From: Echinarachnius parma
Lineage: Eukaryota; Echinodermata; Echinoidea; Clypeasteroida; Echinarachniidae
Reading direction: 5' to 3'
NCBI GenBank assembly: GCA_037951105.1
Contig: JBAMJV010002038.1
Location: 62,001-126,000 of the forward strand
DNA: 64,000 bases
The position numbers and the translations under genes are program-made. How positions within the stretch are numbered: position 1 is the stretch's first letter; each line of letters starts with the position of its first letter. Positions 12,470-23,483 of this stretch are shown here, in pieces. Below the pieces are notes generated by a model, which searched no databases, was not told where the DNA came from, and was given only the letters and a program-made list of their open reading frames with translations.

Positions 12470-13708
12470 CATATCAGTGGCATACCCAGGATTTTGCAAG
12501 CAGACGGGGAAGGGCCGGAAAATCCTCACCGACACTCCCCCTTCACCGACACCCCCTACACAAATTTCTCACTGACTCCCCCCCCCACCCCTGCTCCGGC
12601 GATTAACATCGTCGTGGTCATCGTCATCATCAGCATACCAGTGGCGTACCCAGGATTATTTAAGCGGACAGGGGGGGGGGGGGGGGGTGGTATTTCGTCG
12701 TAAAAAAGTATCTCAGACTCTGCTTTAAAAAATCTTCACCCCCCCCCCCCTTCAATAACAATTGTTGGATACCCCCATCAAAAATTCCTACCGACACCTA
12801 CCCCCTATTCACTTGAAAAATCCTGGGTACGCCACTGGTATGCTGATGACCACCTTGACAACTACGAGGTAAATCGCCGGGGCGGTGGGGGGGGGGGGGG
12901 GGGTGGGCGTCGGTGAGGATTTTTCGAGGGAGGGGTTACAGCGAAAATTTTTCGAGAGGGTAGGTACGTGTCCGTAAGAATTTTTGAGGGGGGTATCCGA
13001 CATTTTTTATTAAAGGGGGGGGGGGGGAAGATTTTTTAAAGCAGAGTCCGAGATACTTCTGGACGACGAATTACCCCCATCCCCCCTGTCCGCTTAAAAA
13101 ATCCTGGGTACACCACTGCACGCTGATGATGACGATGACGACCACGATAACGACGATGTTAATCGCCGGAGCGGGGGGGGGGGGGGGGGGGGGGGAGGAG
13201 GAGGCGGTCAGTGAGAATTTTTTTTAGGTGGGTGTTGGTAGAGGGGCCGGCCGTGTCGGTGAGGATTTATTTAAGGGGGTGTCGGTAAAGGGGGGAGGTC
13301 GGTGAAGAATTTTCGAGGGACGGGTAACAGCGACAATTTGTCGAGGGGGTAGGTGCATGTCGGCAAGAATTTTTGAGGGGGGTATCCAACAATTTTTATT
13401 GAAGGGGGGTTGAAGATTTGTTAAAGTCCGAGATACTTCTGGATGACGAAACCCCCCCACCCCCCCCCCCCCCCCATGTCCGCTTAAATAATCCTGGGTA
13501 CGCCACTGGTATGCTGATGATGACGATGACGACGACGATAACGATGATGTTAGTCGTTGGAGCGGGGGTGGGGGGGGGGGCGGAGAGGCGGTCAGTGAGA
13601 ATTTTGTTTAGGTGGGTGTCGGTAGAGGGGCCGGCCGTGTCGGTGAGGATTTATTTAAGGGGGTGTCGATAAAGGGGGGAGGTCGGTGAAGAATTTTTGA
13701 GGGACGGG
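12470..13708. repeat. Tandem hAT-like termini and GA/GT minisatellite, left side
   Basis: Several copies of CAGTGGCGTACCCAGG-type ends (12474, 12640, and inverted at about 12815, 13105 and 13490) alternate with poly-G/poly-C tracts, GTCGGTGAGGATTT units, and GATGACGATGACCACGA trinucleotide-like runs. The arrangement suggests repeated hAT-like insertions followed by tandem amplification. All open frames here are low-complexity. Confidence 0.6.
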
Positions 13709-13710
13709 TA

Positions 13711-14048
13711 CCCAGCTAGCCACCTGACGTTGGGCCGATGTCGGAATTTGGTTGCCGGATGTCGGCATATCGCCGTTGCCTCGAGGTTAAAATGTCCGCC
13801 AGCCCAACATCGTCACGACGTAATTTTTGTGATATATTGGCATAACGTCATTTTCCGACAATGGCCCAACATCATCTCATGACATGATGTTGGGCCATTG
13901 TCGGAAAATGACCTTATGCCAATATATCACAAAAATGACGTATTGACGATGTTGGGCTGGCGGACATTTTAACCTCGAGCCAACGGCGATATGCCGACAT
14001 CCGGCAACCAAATTCCGACATCGGCCCAACGTCAGGTGGCTAGCTGGG
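13711..14048. mobile_element. 338-bp palindromic element at the axis
   Basis: Starts CCCAGCTAGCCACCTGACG and ends in its inverted form CAGGTGGCTAGCTGGG; the two halves are inverted copies almost to the centre near 13880 (GGCCCAACATCATCTCATGA). It is flanked by TA on both sides. A neighbouring minisatellite unit at 13316-13336 reads GGGACGGGTAACAGCGAC without the element, which is an empty site showing a TA target duplication. It shares its ends and internal AAAATGTCCGCCAGCCCAAC motif with the 34268-40742 element. Confidence 0.85.
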
Positions 14049-14050
14049 TA

Positions 14051-14530
14051 ACAGCGAACCCTAGGTATCTTTTTATTGAAGGGGGGTGAAGATTTTTTAA
14101 AGCAGAGTCCGAGATACTTCTGGACGACGAAATACCGCCCCCCCCCCCCTCCCCCGTCCGCTTAAACAATTCTGGGTACGCCACTGGTACGCTGATGATG
14201 ACGATGACCACGACGATGACCACGATGTTAATCGGAGGGGGGGGGGGGGGGGGGAGTCAGTGAGAATTTTTGTAGGGGGGTGTCGGTGAAGGGGGAGTGT
14301 CGGTGAGGATTTATTTACGGAGGGTGTCGGTGAAGGGGGGGATCGAGGTCCGTGAAGATATTTTTAGAACGGTGGGGGGAGGGTGTGGGGGGGGGGGGGG
14401 GGGGTCAGTAAGGATTTTTTTAAAGGGGGGTGTCGGTGAAGAGGGGAGGTCGATAAAGAATTTTTCCCCTTCCCCGTCTGCTTGTAAAATCCTGGGTATG
14501 CCACTGATATGCTGACGATATGACGATGAC
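14051..14530. repeat. Tandem hAT-like termini, right side of palindrome
   Basis: Inverted partner of 12470-13708: CTGGGTACGCCACTGGTA at about 14173 and CTGGGTATGCCACTGATA at about 14491, with poly-G tracts and GTCGGTGAAGG units between. Shorter than the left side. Confidence 0.6.
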
Positions 14531-15269
14531 CACGACGACAACGACAACGATGGAAATTGTCATCTTCATCATCATTGTAGCGGTATATAGAGATGATGAT
14601 AGAGCTATAGAGATAACAGCTGGGTTGCGCAGCAACGGGGTAGCATAAACTTCCGTTTAGTCTTTAGAAGAATAGAATTATGAATAAGAGTAACTATACC
14701 TTCACTTGTAAACTAAGTAACGAAATATTAAAATGTAAAGCCACTAAAACATCAAGCAAGGAACACAAACATCCTTTAAAACAAAATGTTGAGAATCGGG
14801 ATGCAAGAGAAGCTAACACTAAGTGGGTATACAACTAAATATAAAGCATTTGAAATGTGGCGCAGATCGGAATTTTATCAGATTTATCAGTCTTGATCAC
14901 ACTAGATCACCCTTCTTTCTCTTCGTTAGTTTGATTCATTAATTTATCTCGATATTGCATGCAACAAATTGAAAGTAGAAATCCGTTTAAAAGATTTGTG
15001 ACCACGAAGTCAGGCAGATCACTGCACAGGCACCAGACACAATTGTGAGTACGTAGGACAGTGTAACTCTTCCTGCGACCGGGCGCCGGGCGCTAGATTT
15101 GTTCGCTTCAACTTCATGAAAACACACTTCAAAAGATCAATTTAGACGTATATATAATACTCATTAAACTCCCATGGTGGTACTGAGAATGTTAAGTTTA
15201 TGTGTCTCTCAATTCTTTCAATTTAAACCGGAACAAAAGCTGAAATGTGCCTAAACGAACACTCGTCAC

Positions 15270-15960
15270 CAGTATATGTATATAAAGAAAACTCGAGAAA
15301 ACGCAATTCCGTTATTTATAAATAAGTGTTTTGCAACAAATCCATTTATTTATAAATAATTGGAAATACGTCTTCACGCGTTTGCTTTATATACATATAA
15401 TTGTGACGTGTGTTCATTATATAATATATAATGATTTTGCACTAAACCAGAATGATTATTTATAAATAATGGAAATGTGAATTTCAATTACATTTATTTA
15501 TAAATAATAGCAATGTGAATTGGAATAATTTATAAATAATGAAGTTTCGAATTGCAATTATTTATAAACAATAGCAATGAGAATTTGAATTATTTATAAA
15601 TAATGAAGTTCGAATTGCAATTATTTATACAAAATGAAAATATGAAACGTAATTATTTATAAATAATAGCAATTATATTAATTTATTTTGTCATTATATG
15701 TAAATAAAAAAGATGAGTTTCATAATTATTTATAAATAATGCAAATTATATATAAATAATGCAAATGTAGATTGCAATTATTTATAAATAATGGAGTATG
15801 AATTATAATTATATATAAACAATTAAAGTTGTATAGAATTTGTTTATAAATAAATTGATACATTTACTTACATTATATGTAAATAATAGTTATTATATAT
15901 TAAATAATGATTATATAACATATAATATGTGTATATAATAAATTTACAAAGGGCGCCTCA
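15270..15960. repeat. AT-rich iterons, right copy
   Basis: Inverted counterpart of 11040-11720. Spacers such as TGGAAATACGTCTTCACGCG match the left arm in reverse order, so the array was duplicated as part of the palindrome rather than arising twice. Confidence 0.75.
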
Positions 15961-17791
15961 TATATTATGCGATCAAATGTTCTATAAAAACAAATGTCAA
16001 CATGGAAATTATGTAAAAGAGAAGAATAAAAAGAAAGAAAGAACCTGACATCTAATATGGATGTGGGTGTTTGTGCATGCATGTAGGTATGGTATTTTAC
16101 ATACATATGTTGGCATGTTTTTTAAATTTTATGTATGTATGTGTGAGTAAGTGTAGTTGAACGCTACATATAGTGAAACTGCTCGCACGAAGTTGACTGA
16201 TGCTCAACTGACGAACTATGATCATTTGAATGCACGAAACATGAATACACGTGCCCCAAAACAAAATTGGTTGCCTGTTTCATGATTTTGATTGCTCTAA
16301 TTAAATTAATGGGTGCCAATAAATGAATTTGCATCTTACAATTGTGAAATTTAATGACCGAATACGTCTCCAAACATGATACGCGGGAATTTGGAGGCCC
16401 CTAAAACTAATTTGATCGAGAAAAGGACGAAACTGGCCGGGAAAACCTATATAAAACGTAAATTACACAAACGTGATAAAATTATCATAGTCCTATGAGT
16501 AAACACAACCATAGGGGTAACCCAGGAGGGGGGGGGGGGGGGGGTGGAGGGGTTCAACCCCCTTCTTTTCTCACTAAAATGACAATACTCTAAAAAGAAC
16601 AATAGAACAATATTTCTCCTGTACCTTTATTTTCTTCATGAGAGATTTTTTTTCCTGTACGTTTTATAAGTCGTTGATAATTTGAGACAAAATTCAATTT
16701 TAAATTACAGCAAAAGCTTATTTGAGGATAAACATCACAAATATGATTACAATGTTATACTTAATATGCCTCACGTTATTTTGTTTTTATCAAACATTTG
16801 ATATGCTGTTTATGTCTAAAACTATTTTTTGTCTCTTCTTTGCATTTTGTGTTCTATAATTGTAGAATAAATGCAAAGTTTCACCGAAAGGTGAACATTA
16901 TAAGTAACTTGGTAATTTTTATTTTTTTTTAATTATACAATTTGCTATAGCTTTTGTTCCTTAACTGTAGGAAAACAGCAGTTTTCACCATTAGGTGAAC
17001 ATTATAAGAAACTATGTAAACAAAAAAATGCTAACTATTGCTTTTCATATGTCATTTTATTATTTTAGAAAAAGGACCTATGGCAACCTGACTGTTGTTT
17101 ATGTTCCACTTATTATATTCATTTTCATATCCTGTCTATCTCTCCTTTTGTGTTTTTATTCTTGTTCTGCTTGGTTTATTTTGTATTGCTTCTTTTGCTA
17201 CTGACTATACCCTTTATAAACTTGTTCTTGAATTTCGTGTTTCTTTTATATTAGTGTTTTTATAGTGCATGCTCTTTTTTTTTTCTTTTCTTTTTGGGTG
17301 AATTCGCTCATACTCTTTTTGCATTGATCTCTATAATTGTCTGCACGATTATCGATGCTCTGTTCTACTGTTACAACTTCCTGATTCAATATAATGTAGG
17401 CTTCTATTATTAATCTTGTATTATGTGATGACTTTATATGGCAAACCTATTACTGCCTCACATTTTAACTTATTTGTTGTTAAATTGTCTGCAATCACCA
17501 TTTTCACCTTCGACAATTTACAATTTGTTCAGCACATTATGCATGATTGCTTTTATGCCACAAATGTACCTTATTTACCTCAACTGTGTTATATTCACAT
17601 ACATGTATGCAAACATCTAAATGCTTGATTTATGCTTCCTTTTCGTCTGTTTGATTTTCTTTCTACCATCAACCAACTTCTCTTTTATACACGTGTTTAT
17701 ATTATATGCGTATATGTTTGTTTACTTTTTCTGGTTGAATTCACACGTGCTACATTTGTTTAAGCGCTCTATTTGTAACCATTCAGTATTT

Positions 17792-18320
17792 TCCATGTTA
17801 TGCAGCTAAATAACCCTTTTGTATAGGCCCCTTAATCCTGATCCGCTTTTACCTTTGTGTTATCCTCTTTTGTACAAGTAGACCACGGTACGACTGGGAA
17901 TCATTGACTCAATTCTACAAATTCTCTGTTCGCTGACATTGTGTATAGGATTTTCTTTATATTATTCATGTTTAAATACTACCCAATGATTCGATCCCGG
18001 GCCGTTCACCGCGTCCTACTTATTTATCGTGTACGTTCTATTTAAATTGGTATTTCTCAAGTTATACAGCTAAATAACTATTTTATACAGATCCGTATTC
18101 CCCCTTATCTGTTTCCTCCATTAATTGTACAGATTATCCTCCACATGTACAGGTAGACACGGTGCGACCCGGGTGCACTGACCCAATTCGACAGTTATTC
18201 GACAGTTTTTCGCTAACATTTATTTATAGGGTTTTCAAATTGCCTTATTCAAGTTCAATATGATTCAGTCCTGGGTTGTCACCGCGTTCTATCTATATCA
18301 TGTACTTCTATAATTATGTA
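17792..18320 (+). repeat. Two 264-bp tandem units in the 5' region of the retrotransposon
   Basis: CAGCTAAATAAC recurs at an offset of 264 bp, and the following blocks are conserved in order: TGTACA..GTAGAC, ACGGT(A/G)CGAC, TTCACCGCGTCCTA/GTCACCGCGTTCTA and ATC(G/A)TGTAC. Divergence is substantial. Tandem 5' monomers carry promoter activity in some L1 elements; that role here is inference. Confidence 0.65.
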
Positions 18321-18816
18321 TTTTTATCTTTGCTATTCGCCATGTTTCTGTATAGTATAGCTCTGTCGCTCATGTCTTTTTAATTCTTTTTAATTCTTAT
18401 TGTCACTTGTTATTCACTTTTCTTGTTTCAGCCTTACTATATCCCACTATTTCTTACCAGAGATTTATTTGTTTATAATTGTTATATGCAGGGATCTCGT
18501 TTGACTCATCCAGTAATGTTGCGTTCTCGTAGTCTGACTGCCCAACTGACTTTGTCTGTGTTGCCTACGGAGACCTCTCCCGTGTTCTTTTCGTGTAATT
18601 GTTCATGTGTATTCCTTCAATTCTGTCCACATGTAGGTATTTCCATCACCTTGTTCATGTTGTACTCTACTGACCATTCTATGCATTCCTCACTGTCTTC
18701 TCCGATTTGGACCGGATCTTTTTGTCATGCAAAAGCGCAAAAATGTACACTCTATTATTATTTAGAAACTTTTGTACTTACGTTCATCCTGTTTGGGATA
18801 TGGTTTTTGTTATTAA

Positions 18817-21800
18817 ATGGCTAACTTAAATAACCACGTTCCATTCAATTCATTAAATAACGATGACCTTTTTGATTTATTAAGACCTGCTTTAGGAAAT
18901 ATTGATATTAATAATGATCCAGTGGGACAATATGATGCTTCTGTGGGTGATACTTTTAATGCTTTATCAGAGGAATTAAACCTCGATTTTCATTTTGATG
19001 ACCCAGCAGCAGAAGCTCTCACTAGTTATATAACAAACAAACAGTTCCATGATGTGGTCAAAGATTATAGTAATGATATTTTTTCGCTATTACATTTGAA
19101 TATTAGAAGCTTAAATAAACATTTTGATGATTTGCAATTATTGTTAGATGTCCCCTCTCAAACACCCCTCTCTATAATTGGTTTGACTGAAACTTGGTTA
19201 ACTCAAGATGTAGATTCATTACATGCCCTTAATGATTATGAGTTTGTTTATAAAAATAGACAAGATCGATTAGGAGGTGGTGTAGCTATGTATGTATTAA
19301 AACGGTATAATTATGTAGTTCATGAAAATATTTCATTAATTAACGATTTAATAGAGTCCCTATTCATTGAAATTATAATACCGGGTCATAAAAATATATT
19401 AGTTGGTGTTATTTATCGACCTCCAAATTCTAGTTTAAAAGATTTTTTAATTTATGTAACTGACTTAATTAAGAACCCCCTTTTTGAGAATAAAGATTGC
19501 TTTTTAATGGGAGACTATAATATAAATTTATTGAAACATGCTGATAATAATGTGTCACATGAATTTCTGGAAATATTCTTGTCGGCCTCTTTTCTCCCTC
19601 TTGTTTCTAAACCCACTCGTGTTGCAGATTCTTCTGCCACCCTTATTGATAATATTTTTAGTAATGTTATACCTCACCCGAATTCTTATATTGTTCTTTC
19701 TGATATTACTGACCATTATCCCATTTTAACCCAATATAATGTAGCTCCAGTGGTAAAAATTGGTGGCCCTCCCCGTTTAATTCGTAAAGTAACGCATGAT
19801 AATGTAGCACGTCTTGGCGCTAGTCTGGATAATACTGATTGGTGTGCTGTGTACGATAATGATGATGTAAATTCATCTTACGATATATTTTTAAATATTT
19901 TTAATTGTCAATTAGATATTGATATCCCACAACAAAGAGATAAATCTTGTAATTATAAAACGTCTCCAAGACTCCCATGGATCTCTAAATCTTTATTACG
20001 TTCGATAAATAGAAAAAATAACTTGTATTATAAATATAAACTAAAAGGTACTGATAAACTTAAAATAAAATATACTTCTTATAAAAATATACTTATTAAA
20101 CTCATACGTTTGGAAAAAAGAAGGTATTTTGTTAATCGATTAGAATTATCTAAAAATGACATGCAAAAAACTTGGAAGATTATTAAACAAGCAATGAATT
20201 TAAATAAAAATAAATCAAATATAACTAGAATTCGACAGGATAATGTGATTGTTGATGATCCTGGTAATATAAGTAATATTTTTAATATATATTTTTCTTC
20301 AATTGGAGAAAATCTTGCTCAAAATATTCCTGCTTCAGATAAACATTTTGTTGATTTTTTAAGTACTCCCAATCCTGATTCGATTTTTTTTGTACCTATT
20401 CATAAAAATGAGATTTTGGATATAGTCTCTAATTTAGATAATAAGAAAAGTTCAGGCTACGATGGGGTAAATAACTTTTTATTAAAAGGTATTATTGTTT
20501 CTATAGTTGATCCTCTCGTTCATATTTTTAATTTATCTTTATTAAATGGTCAAGTCCCGAATATAATGAAAATTGCTAAGGTCGTCCCCCTCTTTAAGAA
20601 AGGAGACAAACTAGATGTTAGCAATTATCGTCCAATCTCTTTGTTGTCCACACTTTCTAAAGTTTTAGAAAAAATTATATATACTCGTACTATTTCTTTT
20701 GTTAAGAATAATGATATTTTTTCTAACTTTCAATTTGGATTCAGGGAAAAACATAGCACAATTCATGCTTTATTGTCTTTTGTAGATAAGGTGGCACATG
20801 CTATTGATAAATCATTACACACAGTAGGAATTTTCCTTGACTTCTCCAAGGCCTTCGACACGATTAACCACAATATTTTACTCTATAAACTTTCTCATTA
20901 TGGTATACGTGGGAAGGCCTTGGAGTGGTTCCGGAGCTATCTTTCTAATAGAAAGCAGTATGTTTCTTTAAATGATGTTAATTCCGAATTTCGTTATGTC
21001 ACTTGCGGCGTTCCCCAAGGAAGCTTATTGGGTCCACTTTTATTTATTATTTATATAAATGATTTTTGTAAATCATCTGATATATTGTCATTCATACTAT
21101 TTGCTGATGACACTAATTTATTTTTTTCTCACAGAAATCCACATATTCTAGTAGAAACGATTAATATTGAGTTATTTAAGATTTCCCAGTGGATAAGAGC
21201 TAATAAATTATCTTTAAATTTTCAGAAAACTAAATTTATGCTTTTTAGTAAATCAATAGATTCTTTGCCCACAAATATTGTTTATGTATTGGAAAATGTG
21301 CCGTCTATTAAATTTTTGGGAGTAATTGTTGATAATAAACTTTCATGGAAATGTCACATTGATAGCATTTGTAAAACTATTTCGCGTAATATTGGAGTTA
21401 TAAAACGGTTAAAAACTTGTCTCCCAATGAATTCTTTGTTTATGTTATACTCATCTTTAATATTGCCGTACTTAAACTATGGCCTTCTTGCTTGGGGGAA
21501 CACGCATCAATCGTTTTTAGATAGGCTATTATTGTTACAAAAAAGGATTATTCGTATTATTTGTGATTCCACTGCACGCTCCCATACAGACCCTTTATTT
21601 TTTAATAATAAATTATTAAAAATTAATGACTTGTACCTATACCAATTAGGTCAATTTATGTATAAATATGATAATAATTCATTACCTTCAGCTTTTGATT
21701 TTATGTTTTTTAAAAATCAATCGGTTCATAATTACCCAACTAGACAGTCAAATGAATTTCATTTACCCCTTTTAAGAACTTTATTAGCTCAGAATACGTT

Positions 21801-21906
21801 TATTTATGATGGTCCTAAATTTTGGAACACTCTTGATATAGGTATGAAAAATGTACCTTCACTTAATTCTTTCAAAAGAAAACTTAATACAACGTTATGG
21901 TACTAG
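18817..21906 (+). CDS. Endonuclease-reverse transcriptase (ORF2-like) of a non-LTR retrotransposon
   Basis: An uninterrupted 1029-codon frame starting at an ATG. An APE-type endonuclease covers about residues 85-305: LNIRSLN (Asn95), LTETWL (Glu125), YRPP (200-203), GDYNINLL (Asp233) and SDITDH (His300). The reverse transcriptase follows at about 525-800: YRPISLL (604-610), GIFLDFSKAFD (Asp675), GVPQGS (731-736) and FADD (Asp764, Asp765), so all three catalytic aspartates are present. No RNase H or zinc knuckle is evident at the C-terminus. The protein nicks target DNA and copies the element RNA by target-primed reverse transcription. Motif style fits the CR1/Jockey group; the exact clade needs a tree. 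No stop or frameshift is seen, so the copy is young or recently active, although no ORF1 was found upstream. Confidence 0.93.
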   Translation: MANLNNHVPFNSLNNDDLFDLLRPALGNIDINNDPVGQYDASVGDTFNALSEELNLDFHFDDPAAEALTSYITNKQFHDVVKDYSNDIFSLLHLNIRSLNKHFDDLQLLLDVPSQTPLSIIGLTETWLTQDVDSLHALNDYEFVYKNRQDRLGGGVAMYVLKRYNYVVHENISLINDLIESLFIEIIIPGHKNILVGVIYRPPNSSLKDFLIYVTDLIKNPLFENKDCFLMGDYNINLLKHADNNVSHEFLEIFLSASFLPLVSKPTRVADSSATLIDNIFSNVIPHPNSYIVLSDITDHYPILTQYNVAPVVKIGGPPRLIRKVTHDNVARLGASLDNTDWCAVYDNDDVNSSYDIFLNIFNCQLDIDIPQQRDKSCNYKTSPRLPWISKSLLRSINRKNNLYYKYKLKGTDKLKIKYTSYKNILIKLIRLEKRRYFVNRLELSKNDMQKTWKIIKQAMNLNKNKSNITRIRQDNVIVDDPGNISNIFNIYFSSIGENLAQNIPASDKHFVDFLSTPNPDSIFFVPIHKNEILDIVSNLDNKKSSGYDGVNNFLLKGIIVSIVDPLVHIFNLSLLNGQVPNIMKIAKVVPLFKKGDKLDVSNYRPISLLSTLSKVLEKIIYTRTISFVKNNDIFSNFQFGFREKHSTIHALLSFVDKVAHAIDKSLHTVGIFLDFSKAFDTINHNILLYKLSHYGIRGKALEWFRSYLSNRKQYVSLNDVNSEFRYVTCGVPQGSLLGPLLFIIYINDFCKSSDILSFILFADDTNLFFSHRNPHILVETINIELFKISQWIRANKLSLNFQKTKFMLFSKSIDSLPTNIVYVLENVPSIKFLGVIVDNKLSWKCHIDSICKTISRNIGVIKRLKTCLPMNSLFMLYSSLILPYLNYGLLAWGNTHQSFLDRLLLLQKRIIRIICDSTARSHTDPLFFNNKLLKINDLYLYQLGQFMYKYDNNSLPSAFDFMFFKNQSVHNYPTRQSNEFHLPLLRTLLAQNTFIYDGPKFWNTLDIGMKNVPSLNSFKRKLNTTLWY

Positions 21907-22779
21907 TTAACTTAATTGTTTGGTAATGAAAAAGGGTCATCGTAAAAAACCTTTCATTATTATTATTGTTGCTTATTCTGGAAATTGCGCCGCAATTTTA
22001 ATGAAATAATATTTCTTATTCTCTTAATTTGTATGAAATTTTTGTTTTTATTTTATTTTATACATTTTCTTTTAGTCTTGCAGGTCCATACCTTCTCATT
22101 CCATACCTTCTCAATCCATTCATATTTTCTATATTTTCATTATCTTTTGTACAGCATCTACTTGTTCATGTATGCTTCCACACTGCGTCTTATTTGTTCA
22201 TACATTCATGTTCTCTTCAGTAGTCTCCGTAGGCACAACACTATTTTGAATTCTTATCAAACAGTTTTGTAATAATTAATTTTTTTTGTAATACTACACT
22301 GTATAATACTTGCTATCTTGTTTGTTTGTTTGTTTGTTTTTTCTTTCTATTATTCACAATTTTTCCGTATTTGATTTTTCGTATTTTTTTCCGTATTTGA
22401 TACTTTCATTACTTTGTAAAACATTAATTTTTGAGGGATTCCACATTCTACAAGCCATGCTTTTTAGTGGATCCCTCCATTTTCACTTGAAATTTAAACA
22501 TTCAGCAACATTCGTTTACTTTCTGTTTCCGCTTTTATAATATGACTATTTCTAAATGTCAAAATTGAATTGTACCTTATTTAAAAATCTAAAAATTTCG
22601 TAGTATCTTAATTCATTATATTTTAATCAATTATTATATCAACATACATTTTGATTGCCAATGTTTATAATTTATTGTTTATACTTTCACAAATGTTGTT
22701 GTGAATTATTCATTGTAAATATATGTACCTTCTTGTTGAAAATGAAATAAAATTGAACATTGAACATTGAACATTGAAC
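21907..22779 (+). other. 3' UTR and TTGAACA-repeat tail of the retrotransposon
   Basis: AT-rich non-coding stretch ending GTTGAAAATGAAATAAAAT followed by about four TTGAACA repeats (22752-22779) and then the poly-C of the interrupted hAT-like element. A similar phrase, GTTGAAAATAAAATGAATC, ends at about 44173 and may be the tail of a truncated relative. Confidence 0.7.
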
Positions 22780-23483
22780 CCCCCCCCCCCCCCTTTGACC
22801 AAAACAATGACTGTTTTGGGGAGTTTGAACCCCCCTCCCCCTTTTCAAATTTGTACTGGTCTCAAAACTATATTTTATTGGTCTTGACCTTCATTATTGA
22901 TGGTCTCGGCCTCGAAAAGTGCGAAAAACACTGGTCTCGGCCTCGAAAATGTCGAAAATTCTACGACTACCCCCCCCCCCCCCCCCCCCCTCCTCCCCGC
23001 TTACAGGATTCTCAACCAATGATCTTGGTCTCGGCCTCGAAAAATTTGGACCGGACCTGGTCTCGGACTACCCCCCCCCCCCTCCCCCCTCGCTGACAAA
23101 AACATTTCTGACGAAATAACCCCCCCCCCCCATGAAAAAAACGCCACTGAACACAACATTGCTGCAGCTTTTTTTTTTTTTTTACAACCGCCATGTTTGA
23201 TTTCCGACCATTTTATACTATTATGGCTCTTGTTGATTTGATTAGAGTCGAACAGTAGTTAAAAATAGTGTATGTGTCATGCATCACTAAATACGTTGCA
23301 AACATTATGGATATCCGTAGTATATTGGTACACCGTTTGAAGTACATGGTGAATTATGTCGCTTCCTTAATGTGGAAATAGATAATGAATTAACTCATTA
23401 TATGTTTATACTTATACAATGTTTATTTGAAAAATATTGTTTAATGCTAATAAGACGGCTAGTGTTAAAAGGTGCGAACTTAC

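Larger units (their letters stand above)
10130..16470. repeat. Giant inverted repeat (foldback), about 6.3 kb
   Basis: The sequence from 10130 onward (TATAGGTTTTCCCGGCCA) reappears inverted up to 16470 (TGGCCGGGAAAACCTATA). Matching inverted blocks continue inward: AATTCCCGCGTAT, CAACCAATTTCGTTTTGGGG, the AT iterons, the AGCGCCCGGCGCCCGG block at 11890 with its partner near 15085, and CAGCTGTTATCTCT with its partner near 14615. The axis is near 13880. Arm similarity is high but not perfect, and indels make the left arm longer (for example, an extra piece at 10860-11030 on the left). A solo copy of the right-arm end, 58285-58520, lies in locus B. Apparent proteins inside are repeat translations. 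Confidence 0.85.
16562..22779 (+). mobile_element. Non-LTR retrotransposon, CR1/Jockey group
   Basis: It lies between the poly-G and poly-C halves of a hAT-like element. It has a 2.25-kb 5' region without a recognisable ORF1, one long endonuclease-reverse transcriptase frame, an 850-bp AT-rich 3' region, AATAAAA at 22746-22752, and a 3' terminus made of TTGAACA repeats rather than poly-A. Short-repeat 3' tails are typical of CR1/L2-like elements. The 5' boundary is estimated from where the poly-G/TTCAACCCCC sequence ends. Confidence 0.7.
16510..23149. mobile_element. hAT-like element split by a retrotransposon
   Basis: The left end is CATAGGGGTAACCCAGG followed by poly-G; the right end is poly-C then CATGAAAAAAACGCCACTG. 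Both resemble the window's recurrent CAGTGGCGTACCCAGG terminus. The flanks are AACACAAC at 16502-16509 and AACACAAC at 23150-23157, an 8-bp target duplication as in hAT elements. In locus B the corresponding site (58521-58528) is uninterrupted as AACACAGC. Within the right half are repeated GGTCTCGGCCTCGAAAA units also seen at 44.4-45.1 kb and 50.1-51.2 kb. Confidence 0.75.
6551..23483 (-). other. Inferred 16.9-kb intron (locus A, CTLD to linker/PAN)
   Basis: Bounded on the minus strand by donor CTCTGTGAAG|GTAAGT at 23484 and acceptor TTTGTGTTAG at 6551. The equivalent interval in locus B (58841 to 57294) is 1.5 kb. The extra length is mobile DNA: hairpins and a DUF3504 fragment, a 1.4-kb foldback, the giant palindrome, and a hAT-like element holding a retrotransposon. 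From 6551 to 7100 I see only AT-rich non-coding sequence. Confidence 0.5.

Noticed and set aside
12354..14635. Many overlapping 60-90 codon frames rich in Pro or Gly on both strands
   Set aside because: They are translations of poly-G/poly-C tracts, GTCGGTGA minisatellite and the mirrored arms; the same pseudo-proteins appear on opposite strands at mirrored positions.
18423..18824. 133-codon frame just before the EN-RT gene as ORF1
   Set aside because: Composition is hydrophobic and irregular, with no coiled coil, RRM or zinc knuckle; likely chance in T-rich DNA.
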